From: DASQGA01 sp963722715
GTDB lineage: Bacteria; Actinomycetota; Thermoleophilia; Gaiellales; Gaiellaceae
Assembly (NCBI GenBank): GCA_963722715.1
Contig: CAVROA010000007.1
Span: 62,001 to 126,000 of the forward strand
Reading direction: 5' to 3'
DNA length: 64,000 bases
In this document: positions 34,794 to 43,883 of the stretch, one piece after another
Layout: each line of letters opens with the position of its first letter
Position numbering within the stretch: the stretch's first letter is position 1
Translations under genes and position numbers: made by a program
Notes under the pieces: model-generated
What the model was told of the DNA's origin: nothing
What the model saw: only the letters and a program-made list of their open reading frames with translations
Database searches by the model: none

Positions 34794-35270
34794 ATGAGGA
34801 ATCGTCGTCATCGTTGGATCCGCCGGCTCGCCCTGTCTTTCGCCTTTGCGGCGATCGCAGCTCCGACGGCCCAGGCTCGCATCGCGGACGACTCGGGCAT
34901 CGGTCAGGGCAACCAGGTCACGAGCGTTCGCCCCGACGACCGGGCAGCGCGCGGTGTGCCGCAGTCGGCGGATGTGACCGTAGTTGTCAGGCCCGACGAC
35001 CGGGCTGCTCGCTTCTCGCCCAACGTTGGCAGCGAGAATCTCAATCTCTGGCGCGATCCCGCCGCTGTCACGGGCAACGAACTCGTGCTCCGGCGCGATC
35101 CAGGCGCTGCCGTCGAGACCCCGGTGGTCGCGGTTCCGGCAACCGACGGCCAGGCGTTCAACTGGGGCGACGCCGGCATCGGCGCAGCGATCATGCTTGG
35201 TTTCCTGCTCCTCGCACTGGGCGCAGCCGTAGCGAGCCGGCAGTCCAAGAAGTCGCTGGCAGAGGCGTAA
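34794..35270 (+). CDS. Secreted/membrane protein with two RPDDRA repeats (158 aa)
   Basis: ATG 34794 follows a Shine-Dalgarno AAGGAG. It has an Arg-rich signal peptide (RHRWIRRLALSFAFAAIAAPTAQA, about 6-29), two copies of V-R-P-D-D-R-A-A-R about 30 residues apart, two later R-D-P repeats, and a C-terminal membrane helix (IGAAIMLGFLLLALGAAVASR) followed by a short basic tail. It thus sits in the membrane with the repeats outside. RPDDRA motifs are familiar from short secreted actinobacterial proteins of unknown role. The 164-bp gap before it shows no gene, and a strong terminator follows. Confidence 0.8.
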   Translation: MRNRRHRWIRRLALSFAFAAIAAPTAQARIADDSGIGQGNQVTSVRPDDRAARGVPQSADVTVVVRPDDRAARFSPNVGSENLNLWRDPAAVTGNELVLRRDPGAAVETPVVAVPATDGQAFNWGDAGIGAAIMLGFLLLALGAAVASRQSKKSLAEA

Positions 35271-35296
35271 ACCTCAAACAACCCGAGTACGGGACA

Positions 35297-35324
35297 GACG
35301 AGCGGGCCGAAGGGCCCGCTCGTC
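35297..35324 (+). terminator. Strong terminator hairpin
   Basis: A perfect 12-bp GC-rich stem (GACGAGCGGGCC with GGCCCGCTCGTC) around a GAAG tetraloop, 26 bp after the stop of the gene at 34794. No U-tract. Confidence 0.75.
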
Positions 35325-35354
35325 TCGCGCGTGGAACCAGAAGCCTGACTGCCG

Positions 35355-35360
35355 TACCCT
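35355..35360 (+). promoter_or_regulatory. -10 box (TACCCT), leaderless promoter of cyclase gene
   Basis: TACCCT, 6 bases (ttcggc), ATG 35367. Confidence 0.6.
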
Positions 35361-35366
35361 TTCGGC

Positions 35367-38300
35367 ATGGCGGCTTGCGACGAGTGTGGCCAGCGAAATC
35401 CGGAGGAAGCTCGCTTCTGTCAGTCATGCGGTGCGCCGCTAGCGGGTAGAGCCGCGGCGGCCCACGAAGTGCGGAAGACCGTCACCGTTATCTTCGCTGA
35501 CCTGGCCGGCTCGACGGGATTCGGAGAGCGGCTCGACCCCGAGTCGCTCCGGCGCGTGCAGGCCCGCTTCTTCGACGCGATGCGGCTCGTGCTCGAGAAG
35601 CACGGGGCGACGGTCGAGAAGTTCATCGGCGATGCGGTGATGGCCGTGTTCGGTATCCCGTTCGTGCACGAGGATGATGCTCTCAGGGCTGTGCGGGCCA
35701 GTTTCGAGATGCGCGAGGCGCTCGAGGAGCTGAACGCCGACATCTCTGCGTCCTGGGGGGTTGAGCTCACGATCCGGATCGGAGTCAACACGGGCGAGGT
35801 CGTGGCAGGGGACGCCGCTTCCGCGCAGTCCTTTGCGACCGGGGACACCGTGAACGTCGCCGCCCGGCTCGAGCAGGCTGCAGATCCTGGTGAGATCCTC
35901 GTCGGCGAGACCACCTTTCGCCTGGTCCGGGACGCGGTCGAGGCCGAGGAGGTCGATTCCCTCGACCTTCGCGGCCGCGGCGAGAAAGTCGCTGCACGGC
36001 GTCTCGTGTCCATTCGTCCCGATTCTCCGGGCACGGCCCGGCGCCTCGAGACGCCCCTCGTGGGGCGCGAAAACGAACTTCGGCTCCTACACGATGCCTT
36101 CGCCCGGGTTGAGCGTGAGCAGGGCTGTCACCTCTTCACCCTCATGGGTCCGGCCGGGGTTGGAAAGTCGCGGCTCGTGGCGGAATTCCTCGATGATCTG
36201 GCCGAACAGGCGACGGCGGTTCGGGGTCGCTGCCTCTCGTACGGGGACGGCATCACGTTTTGGCCCGTGGCCGAGGTCGTTCGCGAGGCCGCATCCCTGA
36301 ACGGCGAGGAGACCACCAGAGGAAGCGCGGGGCCGGATCGCCGCATTTCTCGCCGACGAGGACGATGCCACTCTCGTCGCCGCTCGGGTCTCGGAGCTCG
36401 TCGGGCTTGCCGACGCCCGCGGAGGCGAGGAGAGCTTTTGGGCAGTCCGGAAGTTTTTGGAGGCGTTGGCACGAGATCGGCCACTCGTCGTCGTGCTGGA
36501 CGACGTGAACTGGGGCGAGCCCACCTTTCTCGACCTCATCGAGCACATCGCGGAGTGGTCCCGAGGCGCCCCGATCTTGCTCGTATGCCTTGCCCGCCCC
36601 GAGCTCCTGGACGAGCGGCCTGCCTGGGCCGGCGGGAAGCTCAACTCCACCTCGTTGCTCCTCGAGCCGCTGAACGACGAGGAGTTCGACCTACTCGTCG
36701 CCTCTCATCTTGGTCCAGGCACGCTCGAAAAGGACGTTCGAGCCCAGATCATGCGGGTCGCGGAAGGAAATCCCCTCTTTGTCGAAGAGACGGTTGCGTT
36801 GCTTGTCGGAGAAGGCCTTCTCACCCGCGAAGACGGTCACTGGGCCGCCGCCGGCCTGGAAAAGGTTCCCATCCCACCCACGATCCAGGCGCTTCTTGCC
36901 GCGAGGATCGACAAGCTCCCGGCCGCTGAGCGCGCCGTCCTCGAAAGAGCGTCGGTGGAGGGGCAGGTCTTTCACACGGGCGCCTTGGGAGGGCTCCAAG
37001 AGGGAAAGGACGGCTCAACACGCCTGGTTCACGCGCTCGTTCGGAAGGAGCTCGTTCGTCCGGAACGCTCCACGTTTCCGGGCGAGGAAGCCTTTCGATT
37101 CCGGCACATCCTGATTCGCGATGCCGCCTACGAGTCGATTCCAAAGGAGACGCGGGCCGATTTGCACGAGCAGTTCGCAGACTGGCTCGTCGAGGCGGCG
37201 GGGGCGCGAAGTCTCGAGTACGAGGAGATCGTGGCGTATCACCTCGAGTGCGCCTACAGGTTGCGCGCACAACTCGGCCCGGTCGGGGAGCGCGGCCGAG
37301 CCCTGGCCGACGAAGCGGCCGAGCGCCTGGCCGGGTCGGCCAAGCGCGCGGTTGCCAAAAACGACATGCCGGCTGCCGCGACCCTCTACGCGCGCGCAAC
37401 CGACCTCGCTGCCGAAGGCGCGCGCCGGATCGAGCTGCTCGTGGCGCACGCCCGAACCCTCGTCGAAATCGGCGAGCTGGACGCGGCCGAGGCGAAGCTG
37501 CGCGACGCGGTCCAGGAGGCTGAGGCGGCGGGCGACCGGAGACTTGCCTTGCGTGCTCGGGTCGAGGAGCAACATCTGCGGCTGAAGACGGATCCGACGG
37601 AAACGACCGAAGAGGCCCGCCGGGTGGCCGAGTCCTCGCTGCCCATCTTCGAGGAATTCGCAGACGAGGCGGGTCTCGCCTCCTCCTGGGACCTCCTGGG
37701 TCAGGTTCATCTGATGGCGTGCCGGTACGAGCTACGGGCCGAGGCACTGGCTCGGGCGCTGGAGCACGCTCGCCGTGCCGGCGACGAGCGTGAGGATGCG
37801 ATTCTCATCGGTCTGGGCACCGCGCCGTACTGGGGGCCCACGCCCGTTGACGAGTGCACCGAGCGCTGCGAGGAGCTACTGGCCGAGATCGGCGGCCGGC
37901 GGCCGACCGTGGAGGCAGCTCTCGTTGGCACGCTTGCCGGGCTCGAGGCGATGCGCGGGAACTTCGACGAGGCGCGCGGTCTCTATGCCCGGCAGCAGTC
38001 CATGCACGAGGACCTCGGTCTCCCGTACTCGCTCGCGGCTGCGACGATCATGGCGGGCCGGATCGAAATGCTCGCCGGAGAGCCCGCGGCGGCCGAGGCC
38101 GAGCTTCGCCGCGGGTACGTGATCCTCGAGCGCATGGGGGAGCTTGGAGTTCTCTCGACGCTGGCGGCGTACCTGGCGGACGCGGTCTACGCCCAGGGTC
38201 GCTACGACGAGGCCGACCGCCTTACGCATGTGAGCGAAGACGCGGCCACGTCCGACGACATCGCGTCCCATGTTTGGTGGCGCGTCACCCGGGCACGGGT

Positions 38301-38550
38301 CCTCGCTCGGCGCGGGAGCCACGAGGAGGCTGAACGAATAGGTTCGGAGGCCCTCGCGCTCGCTGAGGTGACCGACGATCTCGTCATCCGTGCACGCGCC
38401 CTCACCGACCTCGCGGAGGTGCGCCGGCTGGGAGAGGCCGACGGCAGCGTGCCGCTTCTCGAAGAGGCCCTCAGACTCTTCGAGGCGAAGGGCGACACGG
38501 TTTCCGCAGGCCGGACGCGCGCGGCCCTCTCGGCCGCAGGCGCCGGCTAA
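35367..38550 (+). CDS. Class III nucleotide cyclase + AAA/NACHT-like ATPase + TPR regulator (one frameshift)
   Basis: A protein of about 1060 aa. Residues 4-24 form a double-Cys zinc ribbon (CDECG...CQSCG). Residues about 38-215 form a CYCc cyclase domain (VIFADLAGSTGFGERLD with metal Asp; EKFIGDAVMAVFGIP; RIGVNTGEVVAGD). Then an ATPase of the SARP/LuxR-associated type, with Walker A GPAGVGKSRL and Walker B VVVLDDVNWGEP, and finally a long TPR-like helical repeat region to the end. Two frames join if one base is removed near 36318 (GAG GAA instead of AGA GGA). It probably makes cAMP or uses the cyclase domain as a sensor. Alternative: a degenerate cyclase used only for binding; key residues look intact. 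Confidence 0.9.
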
Positions 38551-38553
38551 CGG

Positions 38554-38719
38554 CTAGCGCTTTTTCAGATCGACCGAGGCGATTTGGCCTCCGTGGGGCT
38601 TTGCCTGGTCGATCGTCTTCTTGAGCTCCCTGCTCGGCGTCGTCCGAGATCTCTACTGATTCGCTCTCGTACGGCTTGCCGTCTGATGCCATGACGATGA
38701 CGAGCCTCTGTTGCGGCAC
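38554..38719 (-). CDS. Small protein (54 aa restored; one frameshift)
   Basis: GTG 38719 follows GGAGG. The first half (PQQRLVIVMASDGKPYESE...) and second half (ELKKTIDQAKPHGGQIASVD..., ending LKKR) lie in two frames that join if one base is removed from CCC at 38628-38630. The restored protein is small and charged, with a V-I-V-M beta strand and a helix. It is just 3 bp from the convergent cyclase gene. No family recognised. Confidence 0.55.
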
Positions 38720-38809
38720 TGAAGCCTCCAATCTCTCGAATCGTGGCGAGGCTATACCCGCCGCAGGAGCCGGGCAAGAGTTTCCAGCGCCTCGCCGGAC
38801 TTACGGGAG

Positions 38810-38850
38810 ATTTACGAAACCCGCATGAGCATTTACGAAACCCGCATGAG
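38810..38850. repeat. Tandem direct repeat, 20 bp x 2, upstream of RTX-type gene
   Basis: ATTTACGAAACCCGCATGAG occurs at 38810-38829 and again, exactly, at 38831-38850 (period 21 bp, two helical turns). It lies 60-100 bp upstream of the GTG at 38911 and could be a pair of regulator binding sites on one face of the DNA. Confidence 0.75.
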
Positions 38851-38910
38851 GGGGTTCCAATCGGCTGGTGTGATTCGTCTCGAATGGTTGATCTCAAAAG
38901 GAGCCCTCTC

Positions 38911-39798
38911 GTGTCCAGAGCCCTCGTTCTCTTCGCGGTCGTCGCGGCGCTGGTTGCCGTCCCGGCCGCGCTCGCACAGACGTTCAATGGAACCCCCGGG
39001 AACGACGTCATCACCGGAACGGATCACCGCGATTTCATCTTCGGCAGGGCCGGAAACGACACTCTTTCCGGGGCGGGAGGGACTGACCTGGTGTTCGGCG
39101 GCCGCGGAATCGACACGGTCTCCGGCGATGACGGCCGGGACTTCCTCTGGGGCGGCCCGGGAGCCGATTCGCTCGATGGTGCCAACGGCGCTGACTGGGT
39201 CTATGCCGGGCGCGGCGCGGACGTGCTCGAAGGCGGTCCTGGTGACGACCATCTCTTTTCAGGTGCCGACGACGGCGATGTCGACACGGTCGACTGCGGC
39301 GCGGGCTTCGACGTTGCGCTCATCCGCACCGGCGACGTCGCGATCGGCTGCGAGCGGGTTAGGGCGATCTCGGGTGTACGCCCACGGGGAAGCTTCATCC
39401 GCGGGGATGCGAACGACAACGTGCTTGTCGGCACCGAGAACCGCGACTTCATCTGGGGGAAGGCCGGAAACGACACGATCTCAGGCGGAGACGCCAGCGA
39501 CTTCCTCTTCGGGGGCCTCGGGAACGACACGGTGGCCGGCGAGGGCGGGGGGGACTTCGTCTGGGGCGGGCCCGGCGACGACATCCTCACGGGTGGCGAC
39601 GGCCGCGACTGGGTGTGGGGCGGTTGGGGCGCCGACACGATGAGTGGGGACGGCGGCAACGACCATCTCTTCGCGGCCGCGGACGACGGTGCCGTCGACA
39701 CGATCGACTGCGGTGAAGACGCGGACGACAGTGACGTCGCAGTCATCCGGACCGGCGATACGACCCTCAACTGCGAAAGGGTTCGCGTAATGAGCTAG
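38911..39798 (+). CDS. Secreted RTX/hemolysin-type calcium-binding repeat protein
   Basis: A 295-aa secreted protein. GTG 38911 has the Shine-Dalgarno AAAAGGAG 7 bases away; it starts with a signal peptide (SRALVLFAVVAALVAVPAALAQ). The rest is nonapeptide repeats of the GGxGxDxUx type, in two halves with similar order. Each half ends with a repeat-free cap: DGDVDTVDCGAGFDVALIRTG...CERVRAIS and DGAVDTIDCG...DVAVIRTGDTTLNCERVRVMS. The halves are alike in sequence, so the gene arose by internal duplication. It likely folds as a calcium-bound beta-roll on or outside the cell. Substrate unknown; no enzyme domain is present. Confidence 0.9.
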   Translation: MSRALVLFAVVAALVAVPAALAQTFNGTPGNDVITGTDHRDFIFGRAGNDTLSGAGGTDLVFGGRGIDTVSGDDGRDFLWGGPGADSLDGANGADWVYAGRGADVLEGGPGDDHLFSGADDGDVDTVDCGAGFDVALIRTGDVAIGCERVRAISGVRPRGSFIRGDANDNVLVGTENRDFIWGKAGNDTISGGDASDFLFGGLGNDTVAGEGGGDFVWGGPGDDILTGGDGRDWVWGGWGADTMSGDGGNDHLFAAADDGAVDTIDCGEDADDSDVAVIRTGDTTLNCERVRVMS

Positions 39799-39820
39799 AG
39801 CGTGTCGGGCGGGGGGTTTT

Positions 39821-39849
39821 GACGCGGCCGGGCGAGACCCGGCCGCGTC
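39821..39849. terminator. Bidirectional terminator between RTX-type gene and trpA
   Basis: A perfect 12-bp stem, GACGCGGCCGGG with CCCGGCCGCGTC, loop CGAGA. On the minus strand it is followed by CAAAACC; on the plus strand by GCATTT. It lies between convergent genes. Confidence 0.75.
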
Positions 39850-39854
39850 GCATT

Positions 39855-40592
39855 TCACGGCGCCGCTGGTGACGCCGGAGCGGCGTCGACCGCCCGCCGT
39901 AACGATTCGACGTAGGCCCGAAGAGCCTCAGGCCCACCCTCGGCCACCTCCACCGCCCTGCTTCCGACCACGATCCCGTCGGCGAGCCCGGCTGCCTGGG
40001 TGGCCTGCTCGGGCGTCGAGATGCCGAAGCCGGCCAGGAGTGGAACGTCCGTGACCTGCCGGGCGCTCGTGACCAGGTCCGCCAGCTGATCCGAGAGTGA
40101 CTCTCGCGCCCCGGTCGTCCCGGTCAGCGAGACGAGGTAGAGCCACCCGTCGGTCCTTTCGCCTGCCAGCCGGATCCGTTCCGGCGAGGAGGTAGGCGCG
40201 ACGAGCTGGACCCGAGCGAGCTCGGGCGCTGCTTCCAGGGGCAGGTCGGCGACGATGAGGCTGGTTGCTCCGGCGCCTCGAGCGTCAACCTGGAACCGCT
40301 CGTAGCCGTAGGCCTCGAGGATCGAGGAGTACGTCATCGGGATCAGCGGTACGTCCGCACCCACCCGGGCTCGAATGTCGCGGAGGCACTCGAGGCACGC
40401 CTGGGTCCGCATGCCCGCTGCGAGCGCCCGCTCTCCCGCAAGCCTGATCACCGGGCCGTCGGCGAGCGGGTCGGAGAAGGGAAAACCGATCTCGAGGAGG
40501 TCGGCCCCGCCTTCGACGGCCGCGGCTGCGAGCGCCGGCGTGTCCGGCATCGCCATCAGGTAGATGGAGAGCTTCTTGCCCGGCGCCCTCAA
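39855..40592 (-). CDS. trpA: Tryptophan synthase alpha chain
   Basis: A 245-aa TIM barrel that cleaves indole-3-glycerol phosphate. Catalytic Glu is in LLEIGFPFSDPLADGP and catalytic Asp in LIVADLPLEAAPELA; the phosphate loop near the end is GFGISTPEQA and VVGSRAVEVAE. The start is TTG 40592, which overlaps the trpB stop as TTGA; later starts would remove strand 1. It is the last gene of the operon, with a terminator 6 bp after the stop. Confidence 0.96.
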   Translation of the reverse strand: MRAPGKKLSIYLMAMPDTPALAAAAVEGGADLLEIGFPFSDPLADGPVIRLAGERALAAGMRTQACLECLRDIRARVGADVPLIPMTYSSILEAYGYERFQVDARGAGATSLIVADLPLEAAPELARVQLVAPTSSPERIRLAGERTDGWLYLVSLTGTTGARESLSDQLADLVTSARQVTDVPLLAGFGISTPEQATQAAGLADGIVVGSRAVEVAEGGPEALRAYVESLRRAVDAAPASPAAP

Positions 40593-41713
40593 CGCGAGAG
40601 CACCGTGGCGAGATCCTTGTCGCCCCGCCCCGAGAGGCCGACCAGCACGACCTCTTCGTCCAGCTCGAGCGCGCGCGCGAGCGCATGCGCCGGCTCGAGC
40701 GCCGGGATGATGCCTTCGCGCTCGGACAGAAGGTGGAAGGCGGCGAGGGCCTCCTCGTCGGTGGCCGGCACGTACTCCGCGCGCCCCGAGTCGCGGAGAA
40801 AAGCGTGCTCCGGCCCGACGCCTGGATAGTCGAGCCCGGCTGAGATCGAATGTGCGTCGGCGATCTGCCCGTCCTCGTCCGCGAGGAGCGAGGAGCGAGC
40901 GCCGTGGAGGACTCCGGCCCGGCCCGAGCCGAGACTCGCCGCGCCTGCCGCCTCGACACCGATCAGGCGGACCGACGGATCGTCGAGAAAGCCGGCGAAG
41001 AGGCCGATCGCGTTCGAGCCGCCGCCGACACAGGCGACGACGGCGTCGGGCAGGCGGCCCTCCTCCTCGAGCATCTGCGTGCGCGCCTCGCGTCCGATCA
41101 CCGCCTGAAGCTCTCGCACGATCTCGGGATAGGGATGCGGCCCGACGCAGGAGCCGATCAGGTAGTGCGTCGTCTCGACGTTCGTGATCCAGTCGCGAAT
41201 TGCCTCGCTCGTTGCCTCCTTCAGCGTCTTCGTCCCGAACTCGACCGATCGGACCTCCGCACCCAGGAGGCCCATCCGCTCCACGTTCGGGCGCTGGCGA
41301 TCCATGTCCTCGGCGCCCATGTAGACGACGCATTCGAAGCCGAACCGAGCGCAGACAGTCGCGGCCGCGACGCCGTGCTGTCCGGCCCCGGTCTCTGCCA
41401 CGATCCGCTTCTTGCCGAGGCGATCGGCGAGGAGTGCCTGCCCGACCGCGTTGTTGATCTTGTGGGCTCCCGTATGGCAGAGATCCTCACGCTTCAAGTA
41501 GAGGCGGCGGTCCTCCCAGAGCCGCTCGGTACGGTAGAGCGGCGTCGGGCGCCCGACGAACGTCCGTCCGAGCTCGTCGAGCTCGGCGCGAAAAGCAGGA
41601 TCCTGGCGCGCCGCGTCCCAGCCGGCGACGAGCTCGTCCAGCGCAGGCACGAGCGTCTCCGGAACGTAGCGACCGCCGTAGGGCCCGTAGAAGCCGAGCT
41701 CCTGGACGTTCAC
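40589..41713 (-). CDS. trpB: Tryptophan synthase beta chain
   Basis: A 374-aa PLP enzyme joining indole and serine. The PLP Lys is in LKREDLCHTGAHKINNA; the catalytic EAGAGQHG-type motif reads ETGAGQHGVAAA (Thr replaces Ala); the phosphate loop is CVGGGSNAIG; and the late GLSGRGDKD is present. GTG 41713 overlaps the trpCF stop (GTGA). Residues before that in frame are not conserved-like. Confidence 0.96.
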   Translation of the reverse strand: MNVQELGFYGPYGGRYVPETLVPALDELVAGWDAARQDPAFRAELDELGRTFVGRPTPLYRTERLWEDRRLYLKREDLCHTGAHKINNAVGQALLADRLGKKRIVAETGAGQHGVAAATVCARFGFECVVYMGAEDMDRQRPNVERMGLLGAEVRSVEFGTKTLKEATSEAIRDWITNVETTHYLIGSCVGPHPYPEIVRELQAVIGREARTQMLEEEGRLPDAVVACVGGGSNAIGLFAGFLDDPSVRLIGVEAAGAASLGSGRAGVLHGARSSLLADEDGQIADAHSISAGLDYPGVGPEHAFLRDSGRAEYVPATDEEALAAFHLLSEREGIIPALEPAHALARALELDEEVVLVGLSGRGDKDLATVLSR

Positions 41714-42861
41714 CGGGCTGCCTCCACAAAGGCACGGACCCGCTCGTGATCCTTGACCCCCGGGGCGGCCTCGAGACTTCGGCTCGCGTCCACGCACCAG
41801 GGGTCGACCGCCTGGATGGCGGCGCTGACGTTCTCAGGGCCGAGCCCGCCTGCGAGGAGGACACGCCCCTCGACGCTCGCGGCCCTGCCCCAGTGGCCGT
41901 CGTCCTCGTCCAGCCACGGGAGATCCAGCACCCGCGCGACGGTCCTTCCACGCTGGAGCAGCACTCCGTCGCGCGCCCGGTGGCCGTCCTCCGACTCGTA
42001 GAGCTGGACGAGATCCGTGGGGGTGGCTTCGACCTCGCCGACGAGGACAGCGACCGAGAGCATCGTCTCCGGGACGGGCAGAGGCGCCGGGGCTCGCCGA
42101 GGGCTTTCGGCGAGGACGAAGCCCGCGAGGTCCGCTCCGGCCTCGGCCGCGACGGCAACGTCCTCCCCGCGCGTCAGCCCGCAAACCTTGACCAGCGGCC
42201 GGGACAGGAGCTCTGCGAGCTTGGCGCCCGGGTCGGTCGCGCGCATGAGCGCCGACCCGACCAGAACGGCATCTGCTCCTGCCAACTCGGCAGCGGCGCC
42301 CTGGGCGCGGGAGGAGATGCCGCTCTCGGCGACCACCACGCGGTCCCGTGGCGCGCGGGAGACCAGCTCGAGCTGACGTGCTCGGTCGATCTCGAACGTC
42401 GAGAGGTCGCGGGCGTTCACTCCGAGGATCTCGGCGTCGAGCGCGATCGCACGCTCGAGCTCCTCGGCATCGTGCGCCTCGACCAGGACGTCGAGGCCCA
42501 GATCGTGGGCCGCAACGAGAAACGAAGCCGACTCGACCTCGTCCAGGTCGCGCAGGAGCAGGAGCGCCGCGTCGGCGCCCGCTTCCTTTGCCTGGACCAG
42601 GTCGTCACGGTTCCGGAAGAAGCCCTTGGCGAGAAGTGGGACGGTGCTCGCGGCACGTGCTGCCCGCAGGTCGTCCCACGTCCCGCCGAAGCGCTCGTCG
42701 ACCAGGACCGAGACTGCTGCCGCGCCGGCCGCCTCGTAGGAGGGGGCGAGAAGCCGGGGATCGGCGTCCGGACGCAGGTCGCCGGCAGAAGGGGAGCGCC
42801 GCTTGATCTCGGCAATCGCTCCGAGGCCCGGGGCCGCGAGCGCATCCCGGAACCGTCCCAT
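41710..42861 (-). CDS. trpCF: Fused indole-3-glycerol-phosphate synthase / phosphoribosylanthranilate isomerase
   Basis: A 383-aa fusion in the same domain order as E. coli TrpC(F). Residues 1-225 are IGPS: AEIKRRSPSAG (catalytic Lys), LLAKGFFRN, LVEAHD, LGVNARDLSTFEID, VAESGI and VGSALMRA. From residue 229 the TrpF barrel begins with LVKVCGLTRGEDV (catalytic Cys) and ends with LLAGGLGPENV and VDASRSLEAAPGVKDHERV. Both domains are short (about 225 and 155 aa against the usual 255 and 195), with missing N-terminal IGPS residues and shortened TrpF loops. In most actinobacteria TrpF is supplied by PriA instead, so this fusion is notable. Confidence 0.93.
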   Translation of the reverse strand: MGRFRDALAAPGLGAIAEIKRRSPSAGDLRPDADPRLLAPSYEAAGAAAVSVLVDERFGGTWDDLRAARAASTVPLLAKGFFRNRDDLVQAKEAGADAALLLLRDLDEVESASFLVAAHDLGLDVLVEAHDAEELERAIALDAEILGVNARDLSTFEIDRARQLELVSRAPRDRVVVAESGISSRAQGAAAELAGADAVLVGSALMRATDPGAKLAELLSRPLVKVCGLTRGEDVAVAAEAGADLAGFVLAESPRRAPAPLPVPETMLSVAVLVGEVEATPTDLVQLYESEDGHRARDGVLLQRGRTVARVLDLPWLDEDDGHWGRAASVEGRVLLAGGLGPENVSAAIQAVDPWCVDASRSLEAAPGVKDHERVRAFVEAAR

Positions 42862-43883
42862 CAGGCGACCGCCTCGGCCCTGGAGAAGGCGACGAGCTCG
42901 TCGAGTCGCGCTGCCGCGGCGCCGGAGTCGATTGCCGCCGCAGCGATTCCGTAGCCCTCCTCGAGATCCTCGGCGTGGCCGCCGGCGGCGATCGCGCCCG
43001 CGGCGTTCAGGAGCACCGCTTCGCGCTTCGGCCCTCGCTCGCCCTGGAAGATCTCGCGCACCGTCGCCGCGTTCTCGGCCGGGGTGCCGCCGGTGAGATC
43101 CTCGGGACGGCAGCGCGGGACGCCGAAATCGGCCGGGTCGATCTGCCGCTCCACCACCTTGCCGCCCACGACCTCGCAGACGAGGTTCGGGCCGGCGGGC
43201 GAGAGCTCGTCGATGCCGCCGGCTCCGTGGACGACGAAGGCGCGGCGGGCGCCGAGCTGCGCGAGCACCTCCGCGATCGTCGGCACGAGCTCGGGAGCGT
43301 AGACCCCGACAACCTGTGCCCTCGCGCCGGCCGGGTTCGTGAGCGGTCCGAGGACATTGAAGACCGTCCGGGCTGCGAGCTCCTTCCGGACCGGCGCGGC
43401 ATGGCGCATGGCCGGATGGTGCGACGGCGCGAAGAGGAACCCGAACCCGAGCTCGTCGATCGAGCGGGCGATCCGCTCCGGTTCCAGCTCGAGCGAGAAA
43501 CCCAGCGCCTCGAGCACGTCCGCCGACCCCGACGCGGAGGACACGGCCCGATTCCCGTGCTTCGCAACACCAGCTCCCGCCGCCGCTGCGACAAGAGCCG
43601 CCGTCGTGGAGATGTTGAAGGTTCGGGCGCCGTCACCGCCGGTCCCGGCCGTGTCGACGAGGTCCTGGCGCTCCGGCGCGACCGCGAGAACATGCGAGCG
43701 CATCGCCTCGGCGCACCCGGCAATCTCGTCCGCGGTCTCGCCCTTCAGGCGGAGGGCGACGAGGAAGCCGCCGATCTGGGCGGGCGTCGCCTCGCCGCGC
43801 ATGATGCCGTTCATGACCTCCCTGGCCTCGTCCCGCGCCAGGTCGTGTCCGTCGAGGAGCCGGGCGAGCGCTGCCTGGATCAC
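42861..43883 (-). CDS. trpD: Anthranilate phosphoribosyltransferase
   Basis: A 340-aa enzyme of full family length: DTAGTGGDGARTFNISTTAALVAAAAGAGVAKHGNRAVSSASGSADVLEALG holds the PRPP and anthranilate sites, with FLFAPSHHPAMRHAAPVRKEL and RTVFNVLGPLTNPA following. The stop overlaps the trpCF ATG by one base (TGATG). The start overlaps the trpG stop by 4 bp. Confidence 0.96.
   Translation of the reverse strand: MIQAALARLLDGHDLARDEAREVMNGIMRGEATPAQIGGFLVALRLKGETADEIAGCAEAMRSHVLAVAPERQDLVDTAGTGGDGARTFNISTTAALVAAAAGAGVAKHGNRAVSSASGSADVLEALGFSLELEPERIARSIDELGFGFLFAPSHHPAMRHAAPVRKELAARTVFNVLGPLTNPAGARAQVVGVYAPELVPTIAEVLAQLGARRAFVVHGAGGIDELSPAGPNLVCEVVGGKVVERQIDPADFGVPRCRPEDLTGGTPAENAATVREIFQGERGPKREAVLLNAAGAIAAGGHAEDLEEGYGIAAAAIDSGAAAARLDELVAFSRAEAVA

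Noticed and set aside
39855..41333. A 492-aa fused product spanning trpA and part of trpB
   Set aside because: The trpA frame stays open into trpB by chance; TTG 40592 with a TTGA overlap marks the true trpA start.
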